Assembly (NCBI GenBank): GCA_945643635.1
Contig: CALZFC010000016.1
Coordinates: 3,488,501 to 3,552,500, forward strand
DNA: 64,000 nucleotides
Direction: 5' to 3'
Source of the DNA: Allodiplogaster sudhausi
Lineage: Eukaryota > Nematoda > Chromadorea > Rhabditida > Diplogasteridae
The notes under the pieces are model-generated. The model worked only from the letters and a program-made list of their open reading frames with translations. It had not been told where the DNA came from and made no database searches. This document shows, piece after piece, positions 1 to 14,700 of this stretch (positions are counted from its first letter, which is position 1; every line of letters begins with the position of its first letter). The position numbers and the translations under genes were made by a program.

Positions 1-395
1 ATTTCATAACACCTACCGTTCCCCAAGCCCCCAAATTCCACAAGCTTTGAAACACCAAAACAAATCTTTTCACAATTATGTGAAACCTTGCGTAAAGTGC
101 ATACCTCACATAAAATATATATAGTTCAAAATTTACGAAATGACCATGTAATTCCTGCTGTTTTGGTTCCCAGATAACATGCACTGTTGTTTTTACAAAT
201 GTTTTGTCTATCTCTCTCTCTACAAGTCGCATTTCTCACACAGCTACATATTTAGTTCGATGTTTTCGACTTTTCCAACTGTATGCCCCGACAACTGAAA
301 CGTTATCTCCGCCCACGGTGTTATTGCAGCAACCTATTTCCTCCGGGTTTACTTCCCCTTCAATTCAGTCGTTCTCTCAAGCTTGCACCGCGGCA

Positions 396-1317
396 ATGTG
401 GGCAGACGTCTCCGGCTCCTCCTCGTCACCAAGGACTCGACAGACAAAGAGGAAGGCTGTATCTTCCTCTTCTTCTCCCTCGGGTCTCCTCTTCACTCTC
501 TTCCTCCTCGCCACCTTTGCTCTCATCTCCCTTCCGAGTGCTTCTGCTTCTCTTCACCTCGCTAGGTTAGCGGCAACTTTAAAAATTGTTACTCATTGTC
601 AGCTAATTGTGACGCTGTGTCGACTTTATGATCTCTTCGAAAGATGATCCTCTTATAGAGTGCATAAATGTATGGGTAAAACAGGCTATTTGAAGACCAC
701 ACAAACCTTTGGAGGGATGTTGCGAAGGCGAGATAAAGGTAAATAAATGGTACATTAGGGCAGAGCGAGGAGAGTATGACCAACATTGAACTCCTTTTCA
801 GGGCTTCTCCAATTTCGGAGAGCGAAGCCGTCGATCTGGCTGCATTGTACTCACGATTCCAAGAACTTCTCGAGACTCAGCGGGATGCGCAACCTTTCGA
901 ACAAATTTTCGTACGCAAATTTCTATTCCTTTTGTTCCAGCCCTCTGTCTCTCTTTCTCTCTATATATTTCACCTTTTCTTTCTCTCTCTTCATCGCTCT
1001 CTTTCTCTCCTCAGCTCCTTTTCCAATCTATCTCACCTAGAAAACCTGCAAATCCCCGGTATCTAATTTCACAAATGTTTATGTATGTATCACAATAGCC
1101 ATCACAACTCTCATTCTATCGAGGATGGCAGGGGAGGGTGGGGGTGGGAAAGGAGTGGGGTGGAGGGCCCTAAAAGCAGTTGCAACCTTGTTGTTGACAT
1201 GAAATGAAACATATCCTTAACATTCTTTCTCCCACTCAGGATCCGGTTGCTTCGCGAAACGTCCCAGTCAAGAGGTACAGCCGAATCGGCGGAAATATCG
1301 TCATGGGTCGCCGGTAA
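396..1317 (+). CDS. Probable secreted, amidated neuropeptide-like precursor (3 exons)
   Basis: Exons 396-565, 802-910 and 1240-1317 join in phase (2, then 0) to give 118 residues. The protein begins with a Ser/Arg-rich stretch of about 30 residues, then a strong hydrophobic segment (about residues 31-52, GLLFTLFLLATFALISLPSA) that can act as a signal peptide or anchor. An acidic spacer of about 40 residues follows, then DPVASRNVPVKR and the terminal block YSRIGGNIVMGRR before the stop. Lys-Arg cleavage plus a final Gly-Arg-Arg is the usual layout for a peptide released and C-terminally amidated (here a predicted 10-mer ending in Met-amide). I do not recognise the family. No closer in-frame ATG precedes the hydrophobic core, so ATG 396 was chosen, although the long N-region is unusual for a signal peptide. 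AATAAA at 1693-1698 could serve as the poly(A) signal. It lies opposite SEC23 exons. Confidence 0.6.
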
Positions 1318-4723
<3,406 letters not shown>

Positions 4724-5764
4724 CAAAAATGTCTGGGCTAAAAAAGTCAAAATAAATGAATAATTTTCTTACTTTCAGCAACTTATTATCGCGAAAAGCA
4801 AAAACAGGTACTGCTACAAAACGCCAAAAACTCGGCGAGAGAAACAGGAGACCTGAAGTGCCGGGACTAAAAAATGGGAAAACTTGCAGGTTTACAAGCA
4901 GTTCAAATCATTAAGGGATTTAAACGTCAGAAACGCAACGTATTGCTCGTTTTTCCTCTTCAATTATTTCACACCACAAACTAAAATAGTGGGCCACATC
5001 ATGACAAATAGTGGCTGTTAAAATACTTAGGTTGTCGGCCCAATCATCCAGCATGCACTTAAAAAATTTACTTCAAATCCTTATCAACTTCTCATAACTC
5101 GTACCATGATAATATTGTTAACAAACTACTCGGCAGGAGAATCAACATAACCCAGGAAAGGAAAAGCCAGTAATAAAATGCTATTCACAATACTTTCCAT
5201 ATCCCAAACATTCCACTACAACTTCGCAAATGTCGCGGATAAATCAACAACATGAGAAATCAGCGCTCCTGCCACTGCACCGACCTGCCAAACAAAGAAA
5301 AGGTCGATGAAATGAAAATCACGACATTATCAAAAGCTCCAACAACGGGGCATGGATCTCCGGTGTGATACACGTTGTCAAAAACTACTGTAGCGAGTGT
5401 GTTTCAATTATGATTATTAGAAGTCTTCAGCATCATTACTAATTTTGGTGTGCATAATACAGTAATAATTTTGATGCACTAAATTTCTTTTGGGCTCAAT
5501 CGATGCGATACGTGTCGTAGCCTCCCGTTATTAAAATTTTCCTTGCTGCCACGTGCTCCTAGTTCCCGAGTTGTATGCATAAGCTGTTATTTTCCCCTTA
5601 AAAATAGTTTTGATTTTGAAAAAAGTGTTTATAACTGCCGTGTTTATAACTGTGTTTATAACGATTCTCGCCTGACATCACTTGTATCCTTTTTCCTTGT
5701 TTATTTTTTGATGACTTATTGAATCTTGCTTTCAGATCGACCGGTCTGCGTCTGCTTCACCAAA
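4724..5764. promoter_or_regulatory. Divergent spacer between SEC23 and SERINC
   Basis: About 1 kb between head-to-head start codons. A splice acceptor (tttcag) ending at 5734, 30 bp before the SERINC ATG, suggests a SERINC 5' UTR intron, so the SERINC transcription start lies within this spacer. I see no clear core promoter element. Confidence 0.4.
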
Positions 5765-8700
5765 ATGGGCGCTCTTCTTGCAGCGCCTGCATGCGCAGCA
5801 TCGGTTAGTAAAGCGACAGTGTTTTAAATAAATAAAAAAAACCCCATCGCCAGAAAAAACCCTAATTAAGGGAGGACCACGTGTTGCTTTTCCCAACAAT
5901 TTTTTCTCTCGATGAGGCAATCCTTTTATCATCCGCGATGTAATGGAAGAGAAAGGTCAGAGATAGAGAGAGTGATTAGTGAAGGGGTGGGGGAGTTGGC
6001 AGGGCGAAAAGCCTGTTCTGCCCTCATTGTCAGTTCACTCTTTCCCTTCCATTGTCTGCTCTCGCTCTAGCTCTTGCTTATTCCGCGTGACAAACTATAG
6101 CATTACTGAAAGTGGTTACAAGAGCTGCAGTTGGTAAAACTACTACCAAAAAAATAACCGCCAAGCTCCCTCTCTCTCAATTGATTGATGGCAACTGATT
6201 ACGAAATTTGCGTTGTTCCTTTGTTCATCCGTTTCCTTTTAATAAGGATACTCATTCATTCTAGAATTAGGGCCATTGAACAACGTATGATTCTCCTTGT
6301 TAAAATGTTTTTGCTAAACGAAAAATATTTTCGTACTCCAGATGGCGTGCTGCTTCGGGAGTACGGCGTGCTCGTTGTGCTGTGCCGCCTGTCCCAGTAT
6401 GCGCAACTCTACTTCCACTCGCATCATGTGAGTAGCCAACCAATCAATTTGACAAGTCATTCCCATTCCTCGGCCTCAGACCTTTGAATTGTAATTTTTT
6501 GTATTTCTATTAAAAAAAAATAGTATTCCAAAAAACTTTGAAATCCTCTAATACAAGGTATGTTACCCATGTTTACTCCTCTGCTTCTACTAATTTTATC
6601 GATTTTCCCCTTCTCAGGTACGCCGTGATGCTATTTGTCGGCACTTTCTTCGCTTGCCTTATGCTGATGCCAGGGATTCAGGAAAAGCTGGCGAATGTCG
6701 GTTATCCTTTTTTACCGTATTCTCGAATAAAGACAGACTTTTCATGTGGTTACGGTATTCGCAAAAAGGGGACTTTGCATTTCAGGCGGTAATGTACATA
6801 ATTTTATAAACAATATATTGTTTTAATTGGAAAAAAATTAAACATTTTCAGGCTAGCTGGTTCTGCCAAGGTTTAAGCGAGGTCGCTGGCATCACCTGTG
6901 CGCGAGCAACCGGATTCCAAGCGGTTTATCGGTTGGTTTTTTTTAAGCTTGTCAAGGGAAATACAAGTGCACTTGCTTTATTCTTTTTTTTAACTATCTT
7001 AAAGGTGTGACTAATACAATTCTAAAAGGCAAGCTAGCATCAAGTTCAAGTATGGACTGTATTTGGGGAGCATCGAAGACTGAAAAGGAAATGTTGTTTT
7101 TGATGAGTCACTAACAAGGGAGTGGAGCCTGTTCACATGATTGAATTTTCGTCAACCATGAAGACTTGGAGATGACTTGATGTGAACTCTAGTGGAATCC
7201 GAGAGGACCGCCAGGGTATCCGCCAGGAGCATTTCCATTCTGGTAGATGGCATTGTTAGAAGGGGCAGCGTCACCGAAGCCGGCCTGGAAAGTGTGTATT
7301 TTTGGTGTGGAACGGAGAATATCAATTTTTCTTTCGGCATTTAGTAAAGTTATTAGTGTTTAAGAGAGGTTTTTTTCGGGAATATTTATTCGAGGTTCCT
7401 CCTCTAGTATGACGGCTACTAGAGGAGAATGGTAATGAAAAACGGGGTAAATGTTGGTGCCTGGTGTTGAAATGGAGCGATAGAGAATAGTAAGTGTACC
7501 TCTCGCTTTCCCCAGTATCCGTAGTAGCCAGGATAGTAGTAGTAAGCATCAGACACCGCGACAAAGGCGCAGAGAACGAGGCAAGAGGCGAACAGGAGCT
7601 TGAAGAACATTCTGGACGAGAGCTGGAAACTTGGGCGGAAAAATATTGTTCAGAAGATATATTTTATTTATTTATGTCACATTCTTAGAAACGGTAAATT
7701 AGGCGATTAATATGGAATGGGCAAAGAGGCAATTTTTAATTGCGTAGATTAAAGAAGTTCGACTTGTTGTTAATTCATTCTGGGACGCTATTTATACTGG
7801 ACTTGGGAGGGGCTAAAGTAACAGAAGTTGTCGCCCCTTTTCACTTGATCTATTGAGGAAAAAGATATGAAGGATGTTATTGAGGAAATTGTAAGCGAGA
7901 TGTAAACAGAAAGAGGTGAGGGAGTTCAATTCAAGGCCTGCCAGTAGGTCGAATCCAAAGGAATAGGTAAACAGAAGGGAAGTGAACGGCGTCGACAAAC
8001 TGTTCGATTCGCAGAAAAGAGTGCCCGCGAATACCGTTCGAAAAGGATGTGAAGAACTTCTAGAAGCAATACAGTAAAGTTTTGTACTTGGTATAAGAGC
8101 ATTGTTTACATCAGACCTTGGGATTATATTTCGCGTTGCGTGGCATGTTGTTATGTTCTAGAGATAAAATAAGAATTCAAGGCAAACAAAAATAGGTTAA
8201 GATAGATAAATAAAATTACTGTGCGAATAATGAATCTATTATTATATAAAAGTCGACTGTTATTTATTCACTGGGATAGCGCCGAGAGGTATTACGGGCG
8301 GTGGGAGTGAGATACGGGGAAGCGGTTTTCGGGGTTTTCTAAAATATCCCCTGGGCTACCAGAGTATGTGGGTTTCAAAAAATTAGGCTTGGCGCCGGCG
8401 CCGGCGCGGGCGCCCAAACTTTGGTCCGAGGCGACTTCCATTTTGGCTCTTTGGCGACTTTGAGGGGCTGTATCTTTTTTTTGGGTAGAGATATGGCGAT
8501 GAAAAAAATACTGAAAGATAGCCAGTTCAAAAATGAATATGATTCCTGGAGTTGAGATCATTTCGATGTTTGGTAGATCGGTGGCAGCGTGGCGCGTTTT
8601 GACCCCATTTTTTGGCTGTTTTTCGGCATGTAGTTTGAACTTTTCTCGAAATCTACAAAGTCCGCTTTTGATTAAACTGACTCCGATTGTAGAGTTTTTC

Positions 8701-11700
8701 ACGGAGCATCTTTTAATTGTAGAATTATTAACTTTTGTGCACTAGAAGTTGTAGATATTATCGATTGAAGGGTGATCATTTTTTGTTATGAGCGAACCTT
8801 TTAAAATACATATCTTTATGGATAGGGATGGGAGAGGGATGAGACTTTGAGAATATTGAAGGACTTCAAGAGAGCTTCAATATGAGTATACTCGCGTTTG
8901 TCTGGCTTTTCATTAAAGTGCCCTGCCAGGGCCGTAAAATGGGAAATTTTTGGAACGCACTTTGGACCTCCGTTTCTTCTCGGTAGTTAAAGGTTTTGCC
9001 ACCTATTATATACCATTCTGTTGCTCTCGAGAAGGCGAACAACTTTCTCATACAAAATGTTTTCATATTTTGTCATTTTTGATCTACTTTTGGGGTCAGA
9101 ATGTTCAGGCCACTATTTCGGCCTTAGCTATCACTGACACTTTTTGGCGCATATTTTTTTTATTGTAGAGCCTAAAATTAGCTATCGAATGATGGGTAGA
9201 TCATGGGATTTGATCCAGGCATATTCGAGATATGAATTATTTTGTGGCTTTTTGGGCTATTTTCACTGCACATCGAAACTCATGGGTCGCAGGTTCGAAT
9301 CCGCGCGCGTGCAAACTCTTTTGCACGCTTTTGTATGACTGCTGAGTATGTTAAAAGAGTGATATAGTAAAGACTCCAAGCTTTCTAATGGGCATAAATT
9401 CAAAGGCCCAGACAGTCCAGTAGCGCCGCTAGAACAGACTTTTGACCCTTTAGAGCCAAATTTTAACCCTTAGAGCCAACTATAAACCCTTGGATACATT
9501 TTTACATCGGGAAATGGCCTCCGGGGCGATAGCCCCGGTGGCCATTGACCGGGCCAAAGGCCCGTAGCGTGACAAAGTCACGCTAGTCTAGTCTCTTATT
9601 ATATACAAGTCGACTGTTATTTATTGACTGGTATAGCGCGGAGAGGTGCTGTGGGCGGTGGGAGTGAGATATGGGGAAGCGGTTTTTTGGGGAACATGTA
9701 AAAGTTTCCGGACTACAAGAATATGTGGGTTTCAAAAAATTGGGGTCGGTATTGGCGCCGGCGCGGGCGTCCAAACTTTGGTCCGAGGCGACTGCGATTT
9801 GGGCTCTTTGGCGACTTTGAGGGGGAATATCTCTTTTTTGGATAAAGATATGGGGATGACAAAAATACTGGGAGATAGCCCGTCCAAAAATGAATATGAT
9901 TCCTGGAGTTGAGATCGATTGGAGCTTTGGTAGATCAGTGGGAGGCCGGCGCGTTTTGACCCTGTTTTGGGGTACTTTTTTAGGCTCATTCATCTCCTTT
10001 TCTCGGAATCTACAAATTCCGCTTTTTGGTTGTCTGACTCAGATTGTAGAGTTTTTGACGGCGCATCTTTTAATACTATTCTTATCAACTTTTGGGCACT
10101 GCGCATTGTAGATATTATCGATTGAATTTCCAAATTTTTTAGTTAGGAGCAATTTTCAAAAATTCACCTATTTAATTGTAGGGATCGTAGAGCGTTGGGA
10201 CTTGCAGAATATTGAAGGGCGTGGAGTCAGCTTCAATATGATTATACTTGCATTCCGATAGGTGATCAATAAAGTGCCCTGAGGGTGCTGTGAAGTGGAA
10301 AATTTTTGGAAGCCACTTTGAGCCGCGGTGTTTCCTCGGTGGTAAAAGCTTTTGCGACATGTTATATACCATTCCGTAGCTCTCGTGAACGTGAACAACT
10401 TTCTCATACAAAACGTTTTCATATTTTGACTTTTTTGATCTACTTTTGTGGTCAGAAGGTTCAGGCCACTATTTCGGCCTTAGCTATCACTGACACTTTT
10501 TGGCGCATATTTTTTTTATTGTAGAGCCAAAAATTAGCTATCGAATGGTGTGTCAATCGTGGAAATCGATTAAGGCATATTCGAGAAAAAAATTATTTTG
10601 TGGCTTTTTGGTACATTTTCAGGGCACAGATATATTACCGACCCAGGTTCGAACCCGCGCGCGTGCAAACTCTTTTGCGCGTTTTAATATGACTTCTCAT
10701 TAAATAAAAAGTATGTTAGAATGGATAGAAGACTCCAAGCTTTCTTATAGGCTGAATTTAAAAGCCCCAGATCGTCCCGTAATCACCGCTAGAGCAGACT
10801 TTTGTCCTTTCAGAGCCAACTAACAACCCTCAGACCCCAACTAACAACCCTCAGACCCCAACTAACAACCCTTAGAGCGAAATAACAACAACCCGAACTA
10901 ACCCCCAGGCCAAAGGCCCGTAGCGTGACAAAGTCACGCTATCTAGAGTTATCTAAAAGTCGACTGTTATTTATAGGCCGGTATAGCGCGGAGAGGTATT
11001 ACGTGCGGTGGGAGTGAGATACGGGGAAGCGGTTTTCGGGGTTTTCTAAAATATCCCTTGGGCTACCAGAATATATGGGTTTCAAAAAATTGGGTTCGAT
11101 ATTGGCGCCGGCGCGGGCGGCCAAACTTTGGTCCGAGGCGACTTCCATTTTGGCTCTTTGGCGACTTTGAGGGGCTGTATCTTTTTTTCGGGTAGAGATA
11201 TGGCGATGAAAAAAATACTGGAAGATAGCCAGTTCAAAAATGAATATGATTCCTCGAGTTGAGATCATTTCGAGTTTTGGTAGATCAGTGGCAGCTCGGC
11301 GCGTTTTGACCCCATTTTTTGGCCATTTTTCGGCATGTAGTTTGAACTTTTCTCGAAATCTACAAAGTCCGCTTTTGATTAAACTGACTGCGATTGTAGA
11401 GTTTTTGACGGCGCATCTTTTAATAGTAGAATTATCAACTTTTGGACACTAGAAGTTGTAGATATTATCGATTGAAGCGTGAACATTTTTTGTTAGGAGC
11501 GAACCTTCTAAAATACATATCTTTATGAATAGGGAAGGTTGAGGGATGAGAGTTTCAGAATCATGCAGAGTTTCACGAGAGCTTCAATATGAGTATACAT
11601 GCGTTTGGATGGGTCACCAATAAAGTGTCCTACCAGGGCCGTGAAGTGGGAAATTTTTGGAATGCACTTTGAGCCTCCGTTTCTTCTCGGTAGTTAAAGG

Positions 11701-14700
11701 TTTTGCCACATATTATACATCATTTTGTAACTCTCGAGAAGGCGAACAACTTTCTCATACAAAACATTTTGATATTTTGACGTTTTGATCTACTTCCTTG
11801 GGTCAGTATGTTCAGGCCACTATTTCGGCCTTAGCTATCACTGACACTTTTTGGCGCATATTTTTTTTATTGTAGAGATAAAAATTAGCTATCGAATGGT
11901 AGGTAGATCATGGGATTTGATAAAGGCATATTCGAGATATGAATTATTTTGTGGCTTTTTGGGCTATTTTCACTGCACATCGAAAGTCATGGGTCGCAGG
12001 TTCGAATCCGCGCGCGCGCAAACTCTTTTGCGCGCTTTTGTATGACTCCTGAGTATGTTAAAAGAGTGATATCGCATAGTAAAGTCTCCAAGCTTTCTAA
12101 TGAGCCTAAATTTAAAGGCCCAGATTGTCCAGTAGCCCCGCTAGAATAGACTTTTGACCCTTTAGAGCCAAATTTTAACCCTTAGAGCCAACTAACGACC
12201 CAACTTACTATCTTTTTATCGGGAAATGGCCTCCGGGGCGATAGCCCCGGTGGCCATTGACCGGGCCAAAGGCCCGTAGCGTGACAAAGTCACGCTAGTC
12301 TCTTATTATATACAAGTCGATTGTTATTTATAGGCCGGTATAGCGCGGAGAGGTGCTGTGGGCGGTGGGAGTGAGATATGGGGAAGCGGTTTTTTGGGGA
12401 ACATGTAAAAGTTTCCGGACTACAAGAATATGTGGGTTTCAAAAAATTGGGTTCGATATTGGCGCCGGCGCGGGCGCCCAAACTTTGGTCCGAGGAGACT
12501 TCGATTTGGGCGATTTGGCGACTTTGAGGTGGTATATCTTTTTTTCGGGTAGAGATATGAGGATGAAAAAAATACTGGAAGATAGCCCGTCCAAAAATGA
12601 ATATGATTCCTGGAGTTGAGATCGATTGGAGCTTTTGTAGATCGGTACGAGCCCGGCGCGTTTTGACTCCTTTTTGGGGTACTTTTTTAGGCTCATTCAT
12701 CTCCTTTTCTCGGAATCTACAAATTCCGCTTTTTGGTTGTCTGACTCAGATTGTAGAGTTTTTGACGGCGCATCTTTTAATACTATTCTTATCGACTTTT
12801 GGGCACTGCGCATTGTAGATATTATCGATTGAAGTTCCAAATTTTTTTGTTAGGAGCAATTTTCAAAAATTCAGCTATTTAATTGTAGGGATCGTAGAGC
12901 GATGGGACTTTCAGTATATTGAAGCGCTTGGAGTGGGCTTCAATATGATTATACTTGCATTCCGATAGGTGATCAATAAAGTGCCCTGAGGGTGCTCTGA
13001 AGTGGAAAATTTTTGGAAGCCACTTTGAGCCGCGGTGTTTCCTCGATGGTGAAAGCTTTTGCGACATGTTATATACCATTCCGTAGCTCTCGTGAACGTG
13101 AACAACTTTCTCATACAAAATGTTTTCATATTTTGACTTTTTTGATCTACTTTCGGGGTCAGAAGGTTCAGGCCACTATTTCGGCCTTAGCTATCACTGA
13201 CACTTTTTGGCGCATATTTTTTTTTTGTAGAGCCTAAAATTATCTATCGAATGGTGTGTCAATCTTCGAAATCGGTTCAGGCATATTCGAGAAAAAAATT
13301 ATTTTGTGGCTTTTTGGTACATTTTCAGGGCACCCACCTTATTCTACCGACCTAGGTTCGAACCCGCGCGCGTGCAAACTCTTTTGCGCGTTTTAATATG
13401 ACTTCTCATTAAATAAAAAGTATGTTAGAATGGATAAAAGACTCCAAGCTTTCTAATGCGATGAATTTATATGTACAGTTCGTCCCGTAATCACCGCTAG
13501 AGCAGACTTTTCCCCCTTTAGAGCCAACAAACAACCCTCAGACCCCAACTAACAACCCTCAGACCCCAACTAACAACCCTTAGAGCGAAATAACAACAAC
13601 CCGAACTAACCCCCAGACCAAAGGCCCGTAGCGTGACAAAGTCACGCTAGTTAGAGAGTATACTTAGAAACGCTTGTCCATTATTGCCGGGGTTTGCGCG
13701 GAGCGGCGTAGTGGGCGGGGGAGTTGAGATTTTTGAGTGGGGTTTTTTTAGGATGGTAAATGAATATTGGGGCTACGATTTGGTATGGGTTTGGGATTTT
13801 TGGGTTTTGGGTTTGGGGTCGGCGCCAGCGGTCAAAGTTGCAACTTTTCGGCGCGCGCTCGCGCTGGGTTGGCGACTTTGAGCGTTTGTATCTTTTGAGC
13901 GGAGAAGAGTTGGGGAATGAAAAAAATTTGTGTCGATAGCCCATGTCTTAATTATTAAGATTCCTGGTCGGTTTGTTGATAGTGCCTCAGGGATTGCCAG
14001 GGGGCGTGGCCAAAATTTGACCCCCTTTTTTCGCCCTTTTTTGCTCTGTTTTTGCTCACTAACTTGAATTTTCAAAATTAACTTTTTCTCTTTCCGACAT
14101 ATATGATGTAGTTTTTCAAGGCGCATTCACTGCTATATAGATTGTGGGGCTAAATACATTGGGTCATATCGATCATGGGCAAAAACAGGCGGACCCATTT
14201 TGTTAGGAACGAACTTTTAAAAATTCAATACTCGGAGATTTGGGACCGGAGCAGGATGGGACATTCAGAATTTTGTACAGTTTTAGGAGAGCTTTGAAAT
14301 GAGCCTACTCCCGTTTGGCTGGGATTCCGGGAAAGTACCCTAAGGGCGCCGTGAAATGTCAAATTTTTGGGAGGTCATTTCCGCGGCTGTTTTTTCTCGG
14401 ATGTTGGAGTTATGGCAACGTGTTATATATGATTCTGTAGCTCTCGCGAAGGCGAACAAATCTCTCATACAAAACTGTTTCATATTTTGGCATTTTTGAT
14501 CTACTTTTGGTCCGAGAATGTTCAGGCCACTTTTTCGACCTTAGCTATCACTGACACTTTTTGGGGCATATTTTTATTCGAATAGAACCTAAAATTAGCT
14601 ATCGAATGATAGGTTGATCGTCGGAATTCGTTAAGGCATATTCGAGATATGAATTATTTTGTGGCTTTTTGGTACATTTTCATCGTACGCAGATTTTCTA

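Noticed and set aside
9285..9330. Possible tRNA gene at the B-box motif
   Set aside because: No cloverleaf, A box or anticodon arm can be formed around it; kept only as a B-box observation.
10808..10880. CRISPR-like regular repeats
   Set aside because: Units are contiguous short tandem repeats without unique spacers, in a eukaryotic transposon tail.
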